Shown in pieces: positions 9,493 through 18,857 of a DNA stretch of 64,000 nt (position 1 is the stretch's first letter; the number at the start of each line of letters is the position of its first letter). The notes under the pieces were generated by a model. The model did not search any database. It had not been told where the DNA came from and saw only the letters and a program-made list of their open reading frames with translations. The translations under genes were made by a program, and so were the position numbers. This DNA comes from an uncultured Prevotellaceae bacterium (lineage in GTDB: Bacteria > Bacteroidota > Bacteroidia > Bacteroidales > Bacteroidaceae). The stretch lies in contig ONFA01000013.1 of NCBI GenBank assembly GCA_900316975.1, positions 32,909 through 96,908 on the forward strand. The letters run 5' to 3'.

Positions 9493-11455
9493 ATTCCAGG
9501 TCGCAGAGCCAGTCGGCGCTGCTGGCATCGGTGGGCATGCGCCAGTCGCCACGGGGTGAGAGGCTGACTGAGCCGACCTTGGGGCCGTCGGGCAGACAAC
9601 TCCGCTTGAACTGCTGGGTGAAGAAGCGGCGGCAGAAGGTGCGGAGCCACTTCTGGATGGTCTCTTCGGTGTAGGTGCCAACTTCCATGCCGAGTTCGGT
9701 ACTTTCGTTGTAGGTCTGTCTGATGAAGGCTTGCTCGGCCAGATAGAGAATCTTGGCAGGACGGAAGCCGAGGCGCAGGAAGTGATAGAGAAAGAAGTCG
9801 TGGAGTTCGTAGGGACCTACGAGGTCTTCGGTCTTTTGTGTGATGTTGCCGTTTTCATCGGCAGGGATGAGCTCGGGCGAAATCGGGGTTTCGATGATGT
9901 CGAGCAGGGTTGTTTTCGATGCCTCATCCACACTGGTGAGGGCAACCCACTTGACGAGGTGCTTGACCAGTGTCTTGGGAATGGAGCAGTTGACGCCATA
10001 ATTGGACATGTGGTCGGCATTGTAGGTGCACCATCCGAGGGCCAGTTCGGAGAGGTCGCCTGTGCCGACGACGAAGCCGTTGCATTGGTTGGCTACATCC
10101 ATGAGAATCTGGGTACGCTCTCGGGCTTGACTGTTCTCATAAGTCACATCGTGGTTGTCGGGGTCGTGGCCGATGTCTTTGAAATGTTGGATGCAAGCAT
10201 CTTTGATGCTGATTTCCTTGATGGTGATATCAAGCGATTGCATCAGAGAGATGGCATTTGTGTAGGTACGGTCTGTCGTACCGAAACCAGGCATTGTGAT
10301 ACCGATGACCTCTTTGCGTGGGCGTCGGAGCAAGTCCATCGTCTTGACACATACGAGCAAGGCGAGAGTTGAATCGAGTCCACCGCTGATGCCCACTACG
10401 ATGCTGCGAGCATTCGTGTGTACAATGCGTTTGGCAAGTGCAGAGGTCTGTATGGAGAAGATTTCTTCACATCGCTCATTAAGTGCCGCGCCACTGGGCA
10501 CGAAGGGGTGTGGATTGACCCAACGGGTCAGTTCGAAATCGTAAGCGGGATTAACCGTTTGGCATTGGATGTCGGTTCGGTCATTTTTATCGGTCTGTCG
10601 GATGTTCTCGCTAAAGGTGGTGTTATGACGGCGTTCATTGAGAAGTCGTTCTGTGTCAATCTCGCTGATGACCATTTGTTCTTCAAGGCAGAAACGTTTG
10701 CTACGGGCAATGAGGGCACCGTTTTCGTAGATGAGGGCATTGCCGGCAAATACAACATCTTGGGTGGATTCGCCAAAGCCGCAGGAACTATAGACATAAC
10801 CAACAATGCAACGTGCGCTCTGTTGGCTGATGAGGGAAAGCAGGTACTGGTTCTTGCCGATAAGTTCATTGGAAGCACTTAGGTTGAAGATGATTTCTGC
10901 CCCCTTTAGTGCCAGTTCGCTGCTGGGTGGAACGGGTGCCCACAGGTCTTCACAGATTTCGATGCCGAAACATGTCTTCTGCGTGTGGAAAAGCAGATTG
11001 CGTCCGAAGGGAACCATTTGCGCACAGAGGTGAACCTGTGTGTCGTTGGTGGCTGCCGATGGAGCAAACCAACGCTGTTCATAGAACTCTTTATAGTTTG
11101 GTAAGTAGGTCTTGGGCACGACACCCAAAATCTTGCCCCCTTGTACCACAATGGCGCAGTTCATGAGTTGAGAACCAACCATGACAGGCATGCCGACAAT
11201 GGAGATAATCTGCAAGGAGCGGGTGAAGTCAAGTAATTTGTAAAGGCTTTCTTCACACTTCTCGAGCAGAAGTTGTTGCCCGAAAAGGTCTTGACAAGTG
11301 TATCCGCTAATGCACAATTCTGGGAATGTGATGATTTCAACACCCTTGCCTTCAGCCTGTATGATGAGGCTTTCGATTTGCTGGATGTTGTACGAACAGT
11401 CAGCAACCTTCAATGAAGGGATGGCTGATGCGACTTTTACATAACCGTAATTCAT
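9491..11455 (-). CDS. nadE: Glutamine-dependent NAD(+) synthetase
   Basis: This 654-aa two-domain enzyme makes NAD from deamido-NAD, ATP and glutamine. The N-terminal nitrilase-like glutaminase domain has the triad E46 (TFPELCISGY), K115 (VPKTYLPNY) and C168 (GIEICEDLW). The C-terminal N-type ATP-pyrophosphatase domain has the P-loop SGGLDSTLAL near residue 357, and downstream GTGDLSELALGW. Length is normal for the long, glutamine-using form. The 26-nt gap to the downstream GH2 gene holds a short A/T-rich repeat (ACAATTTACTATTTACTATT). The stop codon abuts the unusual hairpin at 9346-9492. Confidence 0.95.
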   Translation of the reverse strand: MNYGYVKVASAIPSLKVADCSYNIQQIESLIIQAEGKGVEIITFPELCISGYTCQDLFGQQLLLEKCEESLYKLLDFTRSLQIISIVGMPVMVGSQLMNCAIVVQGGKILGVVPKTYLPNYKEFYEQRWFAPSAATNDTQVHLCAQMVPFGRNLLFHTQKTCFGIEICEDLWAPVPPSSELALKGAEIIFNLSASNELIGKNQYLLSLISQQSARCIVGYVYSSCGFGESTQDVVFAGNALIYENGALIARSKRFCLEEQMVISEIDTERLLNERRHNTTFSENIRQTDKNDRTDIQCQTVNPAYDFELTRWVNPHPFVPSGAALNERCEEIFSIQTSALAKRIVHTNARSIVVGISGGLDSTLALLVCVKTMDLLRRPRKEVIGITMPGFGTTDRTYTNAISLMQSLDITIKEISIKDACIQHFKDIGHDPDNHDVTYENSQARERTQILMDVANQCNGFVVGTGDLSELALGWCTYNADHMSNYGVNCSIPKTLVKHLVKWVALTSVDEASKTTLLDIIETPISPELIPADENGNITQKTEDLVGPYELHDFFLYHFLRLGFRPAKILYLAEQAFIRQTYNESTELGMEVGTYTEETIQKWLRTFCRRFFTQQFKRSCLPDGPKVGSVSLSPRGDWRMPTDASSADWLCDLE

Positions 11456-11481
11456 CTTTTTATCTGTAATTTTACAATTTA

Positions 11482-14052
11482 CTATTTACTATTGACTATG
11501 ATGGTGGCAGGCTTCAAACCTTTGCTTGTCACATTAACAGTGGCAGCACCTCGTTTCCCGTTGTTTTGGATGCCGATGACGAGTTGTCCGTGGAACGCTT
11601 TCATCGTGGGCTTCGTGAAGACCTCTGTGCTGGTGGCATCTCCATTGCAGATTCCCTTGAAGTGTGCAGTACCAGTGACACTCACATTGATCGGATTACA
11701 AGCGTCGGGCACAAGATTGCCAGCCTTGTCGAGAATGTTGACAGTGATGAAAGTCATGTCCTCGCCATCTGCTTTGAGAGGTTTGATGTCTGCACCGAGG
11801 TCACCGGTCAACTGGATTCGAGAGGCTGCCCCTGCAGTTCTGACTGTTTCGGCACCGACTTCTTTGCCATTCTCGTCATACACCACCACTTTGATTTCGC
11901 CTGGTTCATATTTCACATTGTTCCAGCGTAGACGGTAGCGGTCAATGGCAGGATCGTTGACATCCAAGATTTTGTCTTCCTTGCCCGAACCTTTCTTCAC
12001 TTCCGTCTTCTTGGATATCTTGCCCTGTGACTTTCCGTTAACGAAAAGTTCGGCACTGGGGTAATTTGTGTAACAATAGACGGGCGTCACTTCTCCTTCA
12101 CGACCGGGAAATGTCCAATGGGGCAGAAGATGAATGGTCTTTTCATCTTTGTTCCAACGGGAACGATAGAGGTAATACCTGTCTTTGGGAAGACCTGCAA
12201 GGTCGAAGATGCCGAAGTAGGAAGAACGACTGGGCCAATATTCGTCGTATGGTGTGGGCTCGCCCAAATAGTCGAAGCCCGTCCACACAAATTCACCAAT
12301 CACCCAGGGGAATTCATCTTGAAGGAGCCAGTCTTCTTCAGGGATGTTTGACCACCAGCAGGCTTCCATATCGTAACTGGAGCATTGACCATCATCGTAT
12401 GCCTTGTTTTCGGTGTGCTGAACAGGGAACTTATATACTCCGCGTGAGGAAATGGTTGATGCTGTTTCGCTGCCCAATATGAATCCGTGACGCAATTTTT
12501 CGTATGCTGCATGGTATCTTTGGGTACGGTAGTTGATGCCCGGAATGTCAAGCACTTGCGCAAAGCCGGAGGAGATGGCATTGTCGATGCGGTCCATGCC
12601 TGATGTGACGGGACGGGTCTTGTCAAGGCTATGAACGAGGTCCTGCATCTCACGTGTCATGCGGTTACCCTCCTTGGCTCCCTGTTCTGAAATCTCATTG
12701 CCGATGGACCACATCACGATGGAAGGGTGGAGACGATGGGCAAGGACAAGGTTCTGGAGATCGCGTCGCCACCAATCCTTGTAAAAGCGACTATAGCCGC
12801 ACATGTCGAAACTCTCAGCCATCACCATCATGCCGAGTGAGTCATAGACTTCCATCTGCATCTGTGAGGGTATGTTGTGAGAGGTACGGATGGCGTCACA
12901 TCCCATACTCTTCAGCAGTTCCACCTGACGAATGAGGGCGGCCTTGTTGACGGCTGAACCGATCATGCCGAGGTCATGATGCAGGCAGACTCCCTTGATT
13001 TTACGAGTTTCTCCATTCAGCATGAAACCACCATCTGCATTCACCTCGATAGTTCTGATACCGTACTTCACGGTCTTTGTGTCGAGCACCTTTCCCTTGC
13101 CGCCATCTGCAATGATGCTAACCGTAAGGTCATAAAGCTGTGGGTGTTCTGGTGACCAGCATTTCACATCTTTCAATGTCAGTTCTGCTGTGGCATTGGC
13201 ACATGCTGGTGCATCGACGTCCACGATGTTCATCTTTATGGCCTTGCCATGTGAATACAAGCGAGTGTACTTAGGGAAAATGGGTTTCACATCAATTGTC
13301 TGGCCATGTGTGGAGAAACGTACCACGCAATTTGCGTTGTAGTCACTCTCGATGTCTGCAGAAAGAATGATGGTGGCAGCATTCTCTGCCCATCTCCATT
13401 CTTTGGTTTCTACATTCATGCCCCAATCCCGGAAGTGAGACGTTCCCGTCTGAATCAGCGTGACAGGACGGTAGAGACCAGCTCCGGGATACCAGCGGCT
13501 GCTTTCTTCTACGTTCTGGAGGTGCACCGCTAATGTGTTGGGCGAACCATCCTTGTTTACAAAAGGCGTGACATCAATATTGAATGGTGTATATCCATAT
13601 TTCCATTCACCAACTTTCTTTCCATTCACATACACGACCGGTTCTGCCATCGCTCCGTCGAAGTTGAGAACAACATGCTGACTTTCTTTGTCCACTTTGA
13701 AAGTGGTGCGATACCAGCCTTCTCCAATCCAAGGGAGAGCGCCTGAACGTCCTGTTTTCTCTGTAGCTTGCTTCTCGCCATTCTGTTCGATAGCAACAGT
13801 CTGTTTGTCTATCTCTTTGTCGAAGGGTCCGTTGATAGCCCAGTCATGAGGGACTTGTACGGTTTGCCAGTTTCTGTCATTGAAACCGACCAATGATGGT
13901 GCTATCGTGTTCATAGTGGCATATTTCTCGCCACGCGAGAACTTCCAGCCATCACGCAGCACCGTTTCTGTCCGTTGTGCTGAAACGGTAAGAGCTGTGG
14001 CAGTCATTCCTAACCACAGTAGGCTTTTGAGTTTGTTACGATAAATAGTCAT
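11482..14052 (-). CDS. Secreted glycoside hydrolase family 2, beta-galactosidase type
   Basis: This 856-aa protein has a signal peptide (to about SAQ, residue 25). A jelly-roll sugar-binding domain follows, with WYRTTFKV and PHDWAINGPF, then an immunoglobulin-like domain and the TIM barrel. The general acid/base is E453 in WSIGNEIS and the likely nucleophile is E529 in LGSETAS. The C-terminal region matches the DUF4982 and additional sandwich domains typical of Bacteroidetes GH2 beta-galactosidases. It is separated by 18 nt from the upstream GH43 gene, so they form a two-gene operon for galactose- and pentose-containing glycans. Exact substrate is not determinable; beta-galactoside is favoured over glucuronide or mannoside. 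Confidence 0.88.
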   Translation of the reverse strand: MTIYRNKLKSLLWLGMTATALTVSAQRTETVLRDGWKFSRGEKYATMNTIAPSLVGFNDRNWQTVQVPHDWAINGPFDKEIDKQTVAIEQNGEKQATEKTGRSGALPWIGEGWYRTTFKVDKESQHVVLNFDGAMAEPVVYVNGKKVGEWKYGYTPFNIDVTPFVNKDGSPNTLAVHLQNVEESSRWYPGAGLYRPVTLIQTGTSHFRDWGMNVETKEWRWAENAATIILSADIESDYNANCVVRFSTHGQTIDVKPIFPKYTRLYSHGKAIKMNIVDVDAPACANATAELTLKDVKCWSPEHPQLYDLTVSIIADGGKGKVLDTKTVKYGIRTIEVNADGGFMLNGETRKIKGVCLHHDLGMIGSAVNKAALIRQVELLKSMGCDAIRTSHNIPSQMQMEVYDSLGMMVMAESFDMCGYSRFYKDWWRRDLQNLVLAHRLHPSIVMWSIGNEISEQGAKEGNRMTREMQDLVHSLDKTRPVTSGMDRIDNAISSGFAQVLDIPGINYRTQRYHAAYEKLRHGFILGSETASTISSRGVYKFPVQHTENKAYDDGQCSSYDMEACWWSNIPEEDWLLQDEFPWVIGEFVWTGFDYLGEPTPYDEYWPSRSSYFGIFDLAGLPKDRYYLYRSRWNKDEKTIHLLPHWTFPGREGEVTPVYCYTNYPSAELFVNGKSQGKISKKTEVKKGSGKEDKILDVNDPAIDRYRLRWNNVKYEPGEIKVVVYDENGKEVGAETVRTAGAASRIQLTGDLGADIKPLKADGEDMTFITVNILDKAGNLVPDACNPINVSVTGTAHFKGICNGDATSTEVFTKPTMKAFHGQLVIGIQNNGKRGAATVNVTSKGLKPATIIVNSK

Positions 14053-14070
14053 ATTAGCATAAAATAGGTG

Positions 14071-16938
14071 TTAGTATTTCTGGTAGATTGTATAGTCTGT
14101 AAGTTTTACCCACGAGGGATTATCACTGTAGGTCGTCTGATAGGCGCCCACCTTTAAGGCCTGAGCTTTTACCGTGAGGGGAGAACCTGGCATATTGCTC
14201 CATGTCTTGCCGTCTTTGCTGGTTCTGGCGAAGAGTTTGTCACCACGACGTTCAAACTGGATGTGGGTGTCATAGTCATATCCCTTATAGTTGGGGTACT
14301 GCGGGCGTCCGCGTTCACTCAGTACAGTAAGCATATTGCCACAATTATAGAGTGGAAATGCTCCTAATTGGTAATAGGTGTTGCCGTCTGCAATGAGAAT
14401 GCCGCCTTCGTTGTAGCCTTTTACGTTATGGGCAGAAAGTCCTTCCATGTCGGTCACCGTCGTCATTACCACAAAGTCGCCAGCCACCTCTTTATACACA
14501 TGGCCTCCATTCTCCAGCGGAGCATCGTTAAAGTTTCCCGATTGTGTGGAGAGTGTGAACGCTGCATTCTTTTCAAAGACAGGCTTCATCTCTGGCGAGA
14601 GGGCGAACTTGCTGTCGGGGTCAATCTCCTCAAAGTCGTCATCACCAAGGGATGGCGTGTCAAAGCGGTTCCCCAATTGATAGGTATGTTCTATCTCTTC
14701 TGCAGGCATTGCTGAAGGCAAGATGGCCAGAGCATTGAGATAGCCCATGAAGTTGTTGGTTCCGGCACCATCTGCACCAATGACGATATGTCCTTCGGGG
14801 CGAATCATCAAAAAATTATTCTTTTCCTTCAGAAGCTTCCCGTTCAGATAGACACGTTCCATCCATCCGTCGAAAGTGACGACCCAGAACTGCCATTTGC
14901 CTTCACCCTCCTTGATTTCCCTGGGTGCTCCGCTGCTTTCGAAAGAGCCATTGTGGTTGATAAGGCCCGTTGAGGGGTCGGTGCCGAGTCGAAACTCTGT
15001 TGTGGCGAGGTCTGCACGAGAAGAGGAGAGTGATGCTACCGTTGATACAGGACCTACCTTTGTGCTGAGCACCCATGCTGCAATCGTATAAGGGGAATTA
15101 TAGCGGTAGGCTGCAGGAAGCGTCCTCTCGCTGACTAACTGTTGGGTACCATTGAAGAAGAGTCCCCATTTGCCCTCTTTCACACGGGCGTGGATAGGCT
15201 TGTTGGCCTTGAAGGTCATGGAGTTGCGGTTGAAGTCTCCTGTGCCAAATTGTACTTCTGTCACGTCGAAGGGTGCTGTTTTCCCTTGGGCCAAGACATC
15301 CACATTGAAATTCATAAGAGCAGCGATGTCAGTCCGCTCACTCGGTTCCACATCCTTCTTGTGCATACCCGGATAGCCGTCATTGCTTTCAGCCTTCGTT
15401 TCGGGCAAGACAGGAGCTTTTGCCCAAACTTTCACGTTCCAGATGGCAGGCATATGCCCGTTCTTCTGGGTGTCAGTGATGCGGATGCGGATGTATCGTG
15501 CCTTCATGGCTCCCCGGTCTATCATCGGAGAGCCTTGTATGGTATTGTCTGTACGGTCTGCATAGCATGTCCAGCTCTGCCCGTCTATCGACGTTTCAAT
15601 CTTGTACTGATAGAAGAATGTGGCATATTCAAACTGAGTCCACACTTCGTTGAACTTCATCGGTTTCCCAAGGTCAATCTGAATCCATTCGTCATGCTTC
15701 TTGCTGTCCCAATTGCAGCGTCTTGCTTTCCATAGGGTAGCGTTGTTGTCATCTACCGCATATTCAGGCTTGAACCAGTCGTCATAATAGGAAGAGGCTG
15801 TTACCTTCGCCTTATAGGCAAGGTTTCTGTACTTCGATGTGGTCTTGAATAGATAGACGTTCTGTGCGTTATGTGTTGGGATAACGGGAAGAATGTTTCC
15901 CAGTGCATCAAACTTCAGTTCATCAATACACACCTGCCGGTTGAAGCCATGAATGGACTTCGGGTTATTGTGGCGGTGATAGACGATATAATATTTGCCT
16001 TCTATCTCAATGATGGAGTGATGACCTGGGCCATGCACCGTTTCATCTTGATTAGTCGTTAGCAGCTCACCTTTGTATTCAAACGGTCCCATGGGGCCAA
16101 CGTTAGATGTGGCGTACTGTACGCGGTAGGTGTCCGTGTGGCAAGAGCCGGATGAATAGGTGAAGTAATAGATGCCGTCCCTCTTAAACACAAAGGGAGC
16201 TTCGAACACATCCTTCAGCTCTGTGTTAGGAATGAGCCGTTTTTCTGTGAAGAATTCATCTGCGGCGATGGGGAAGGGACGGTTCTCGTTCCAACGGCGG
16301 GCATCCTTCGCAAGATTGTCAGAGAGAGCGCTCAAGTCGAAATCGCCATCCTTGAGCTTGGTGGCACCGCATCCGAACCCATTGTAGATGCCCCATGTGG
16401 TGAAGTAGAGGTATTGGCTCTTGTCATCATCCACAAAGAGTTGTGGGTCGAGGGTGATGACATTGTGGATGTATCGGTCGGGCACCATCACCGCATCTTC
16501 TTTTCCGAGAATGTTGTGCCACGGGCCAATTGGAGAATCACTCTCTCCTATGTTGATGTTGCATGGTTCACAATAGTAATAGCGAAACTTCCCATTCGGT
16601 TGCTGTACCACATCGGGAGCCCATACCACTTCGGTGGTAGGCCAGTTCATCACGATGTTTTTCCAGTTGACAAAGTCCTTGCTCACCCACACTTGGGCGG
16701 GGCCGTATCCGTTGCCTGTTCCGTCGGTGGTGGCATATAAGTAGTAGGTGTCGCCAAACTTCCTGATGGTAGGGTCGGCGAAATAACCTGGAATGAAGGG
16801 ATTGGCATTTCCTGGTTCATTCCAAGCAGTGCCTGCTACGGGCGATGGTGTGTACTCTCTCTGTCGCTGCTGGGCTGATGCGATGGTCGCAGCCATCAGC
16901 AGTAGCGGTAAAACTAGTCTTTTCATCAATTTTTCCAT
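14071..16938 (-). CDS. Secreted multidomain glycoside hydrolase family 43
   Basis: This 955-aa protein has a signal peptide (cleavage after IASAQ). Its GH43 five-bladed propeller carries the expected triad: base D55 (GYFADPTIRK), D109 (VVWAPDVV) and acid E246 (DVFEAPFVF). A discoidin-like F5/8C (CBM32-type) domain follows at about 375-510 (IRIRITDTQKNG). Then comes a LamG-like concanavalin domain at about 590-760 and a C-terminal beta-sandwich resembling DUF1349/GH43 C2 at about 800-955. GH43 enzymes act on arabinofuranosides or xylosides. With the GH2 partner downstream it suggests attack on arabinogalactan-like or arabinoxylan side chains. No SusC/SusD genes or hybrid sensor lie nearby. Confidence 0.88.
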   Translation of the reverse strand: MEKLMKRLVLPLLLMAATIASAQQRQREYTPSPVAGTAWNEPGNANPFIPGYFADPTIRKFGDTYYLYATTDGTGNGYGPAQVWVSKDFVNWKNIVMNWPTTEVVWAPDVVQQPNGKFRYYYCEPCNINIGESDSPIGPWHNILGKEDAVMVPDRYIHNVITLDPQLFVDDDKSQYLYFTTWGIYNGFGCGATKLKDGDFDLSALSDNLAKDARRWNENRPFPIAADEFFTEKRLIPNTELKDVFEAPFVFKRDGIYYFTYSSGSCHTDTYRVQYATSNVGPMGPFEYKGELLTTNQDETVHGPGHHSIIEIEGKYYIVYHRHNNPKSIHGFNRQVCIDELKFDALGNILPVIPTHNAQNVYLFKTTSKYRNLAYKAKVTASSYYDDWFKPEYAVDDNNATLWKARRCNWDSKKHDEWIQIDLGKPMKFNEVWTQFEYATFFYQYKIETSIDGQSWTCYADRTDNTIQGSPMIDRGAMKARYIRIRITDTQKNGHMPAIWNVKVWAKAPVLPETKAESNDGYPGMHKKDVEPSERTDIAALMNFNVDVLAQGKTAPFDVTEVQFGTGDFNRNSMTFKANKPIHARVKEGKWGLFFNGTQQLVSERTLPAAYRYNSPYTIAAWVLSTKVGPVSTVASLSSSRADLATTEFRLGTDPSTGLINHNGSFESSGAPREIKEGEGKWQFWVVTFDGWMERVYLNGKLLKEKNNFLMIRPEGHIVIGADGAGTNNFMGYLNALAILPSAMPAEEIEHTYQLGNRFDTPSLGDDDFEEIDPDSKFALSPEMKPVFEKNAAFTLSTQSGNFNDAPLENGGHVYKEVAGDFVVMTTVTDMEGLSAHNVKGYNEGGILIADGNTYYQLGAFPLYNCGNMLTVLSERGRPQYPNYKGYDYDTHIQFERRGDKLFARTSKDGKTWSNMPGSPLTVKAQALKVGAYQTTYSDNPSWVKLTDYTIYQKY

Positions 16939-16957
16939 ATATGCTAATCTGAATAAA

Positions 16958-17026
16958 AACTCTCAACCCCAAACTCTCAACTCTCAACCCTTAACTCTTA
17001 CCCCTCACCCTCAACCCTCAACCCTT
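16958..17026. repeat. CAACTCT/CAACCCT degenerate heptamer array
   Basis: About ten 6-8 bp units of the type AACTCTC, AACCCTC and AACCCTT run between mltG and the GH43 gene. The same motif family recurs at 32156, 35207, 39519 and 59239. Confidence 0.85.
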
Positions 17027-17030
17027 CGTC

Positions 17031-18077
17031 TTATCGGCGTATGCCCCTCTCGTTCAGTGCCTTCGTGTAGCGGGCAGCGTTACGCAGATGCTCTCCATAG
17101 GAGACGGCATAGTTGTGAGTGCCCGAAAAGTCTTCTTTTGCACACATATAGATGTAGTCGTTCTTGTCGTGGTTCAGTACCGCATCAATGCCTGCAATGC
17201 TGGGCACACGAATAGGCCCTGGAGGTAAACCTAAGTTGCGGTAGGTGTTGTAAGGAGACTCAACTTTCAAATGTTCGTGCAACACTCTTCGGATGGAAAA
17301 GTCACCTACAGCAAAAATGACAGTCGGATCGCTTTGCAATGCCATTGGTTTACGCATACGGTTCATGTAGAGTGCTGCAATGGTGGGCTTTTCGCCGTCG
17401 TCAGCGGTTTCGCTATCCACGATGGAAGCCAGTGTGATGACCTTCTCCTTCGTCATCTCCTCGCCGGCATATAGGCTCACTTCTTGTAGCTTGTTCATAC
17501 GTTCCTCATTCCAGAATGCAGCGTTCTCCTTTTGCATACGTTCCATCAGTTTGGGAATACTTACGTCCCAGTACACTTCGTATGTGTTGGGGATGAACAG
17601 ACCTGGCAATGTCTCCTTCGTGTAGCCCAAAGCCTTGATGTTTCCCTCATCCTTTAAATATTGCTCAATGCTGGCAGAGTCAAGCATCAGTTGGTTCGCC
17701 AATTTCCCTGCCATCGCATCCATTGTTCGGGTGGAGGGGACAACCAACATGATTGGCTTTTCATGGTGATTGCGTATGTCGCGGATGAGGTTGAGCATTG
17801 TGTGCTGCGGGCTCACCTCGTAGCGTCCTGTACGGATGCGGTCTTTCAGGTTTAGCAGCCCTGCGAACAGATGAAATACTCTCATGCTTTCTGGGGCTGT
17901 CTGACTTTCAATCTTTTGGCTGATGGAATCGACGTTGTCGTCTGCGTCAACATACAAGTAGGTGGTATTCTGGAGTTTGAAACCGCTGTTGTACACCCGC
18001 CATGCAACTACCATTATCGCTACTGCAAGACTGCATAATACGCCCCAAATCCATTTGGGCATCCCTTTCTTAGTCAT
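17031..18077 (-). CDS. mltG: Endolytic murein transglycosylase MltG
   Basis: This 348-aa protein has one N-terminal membrane helix (about 9-26), a LysM-like subdomain and the YceG catalytic domain. The catalytic glutamate is E223 in ASIVDSETADDGEK. Other family landmarks are LQSDPTVIFAVG, SPYNTYRNLGLPPGPI and a C-terminal NYAVSYGEH. MltG cuts nascent glycan strands near the inner membrane and is thought to set strand length. It is divergent from the nitroreductase gene and shares a palindromic promoter region with it. Confidence 0.93.
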   Translation of the reverse strand: MTKKGMPKWIWGVLCSLAVAIMVVAWRVYNSGFKLQNTTYLYVDADDNVDSISQKIESQTAPESMRVFHLFAGLLNLKDRIRTGRYEVSPQHTMLNLIRDIRNHHEKPIMLVVPSTRTMDAMAGKLANQLMLDSASIEQYLKDEGNIKALGYTKETLPGLFIPNTYEVYWDVSIPKLMERMQKENAAFWNEERMNKLQEVSLYAGEEMTKEKVITLASIVDSETADDGEKPTIAALYMNRMRKPMALQSDPTVIFAVGDFSIRRVLHEHLKVESPYNTYRNLGLPPGPIRVPSIAGIDAVLNHDKNDYIYMCAKEDFSGTHNYAVSYGEHLRNAARYTKALNERGIRR

Positions 18078-18194
18078 ATTTTCTCGTTCTGTTTGTTTAC
18101 TTAGTTAAATCGTTTGTTTTTTCACCTGTTTGTGGTAAAAATGTCAATCTAAATGCCTTCTTTTAGGCTCCATGTTCCTATTTATTCTTAAATA

Positions 18195-18210
18195 TCTTTG
18201 CAAAGATAAG
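18195..18210. promoter_or_regulatory. Perfect 16-bp palindrome made of two divergent -7 boxes
   Basis: TATCTTTGCAAAGATA places a TAnnTTTG match on each strand (18195-18202 forward, 18203-18210 reverse). It lies between divergent mltG and the nitroreductase gene. A second near-match for the forward gene, TAACTTTA, is at 18252-18259, so the forward start could use either. Confidence 0.6.
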
Positions 18211-18291
18211 AAATATCTCCCGAAAATTCTTCCCGAATGAGGAAAGTTTTATAACTTTACACAAATTTTCAATCATAAAAAGACGAAAACA

Positions 18292-18831
18292 ATGGAAAAT
18301 TTCAAGGATTTGGTGCAGAAGCGCCGTAGCATCCGTAAATTTACGGATGAGGAAATCAAGGCCGAGGATTTACAGACGATTCTTCGTGCTGCTTTGATGT
18401 CCCCCACCAGCAAGGGCACCCGTGCTTGGCACTTTGTGGTGGTGGATGACAAGAGTTTGCTCGAGAAGATTTCGTTGTGCCGATCGATGGGCAGTCAGTT
18501 CATCGCAGGTGCGAAAGTGGCTATCGTTGTGCTAGGTGACCGTGAGGTGACCGACGCATGGTGTGAAGATGCTTCCCTCGCTGCTGTCACCATGCAGTAT
18601 CAGGCTGCCGATTTGGGACTTGGTTCCTGCTGGTGTCAGGTGCGTAACCGCTTTATGGAGAATGGCGAGCCTTCCGACAACGTGCTCCGTTTCTTGCTCC
18701 GATACCCCGAGAACCTAACGGCTGAGTGCATCATTGGCATTGGTTATCCAGCCATCGAACGAAAACCCCAGGACGAGGACAGCTTAAAGTGGGAAAATGT
18801 GCATGTGGGACCTTTCCCCGAAGAAAATTGA
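18292..18831 (+). CDS. Nitroreductase family protein
   Basis: This 179-aa protein belongs to the FMN-dependent nitroreductase fold. The N-terminal RRSIRKFTDEEI supplies FMN phosphate contacts. SPTSKGTRAWHFVVV and the late segment IIGIGYPAIERKPQDED are characteristic of short bacterial members. The physiological substrate cannot be deduced. It is the first gene of a run with the DUF2520 protein, kdsC, maf and an Lrp-type regulator, 26 nt ahead of the next start. Confidence 0.9.
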   Translation: MENFKDLVQKRRSIRKFTDEEIKAEDLQTILRAALMSPTSKGTRAWHFVVVDDKSLLEKISLCRSMGSQFIAGAKVAIVVLGDREVTDAWCEDASLAAVTMQYQAADLGLGSCWCQVRNRFMENGEPSDNVLRFLLRYPENLTAECIIGIGYPAIERKPQDEDSLKWENVHVGPFPEEN

Positions 18832-18857
18832 GGTATTGGAATATTAAAAATTCTTAT

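Noticed and set aside
9731..10372. 213-codon frame antisense to nadE
   Set aside because: Contained in nadE on the opposite strand and with no family features.
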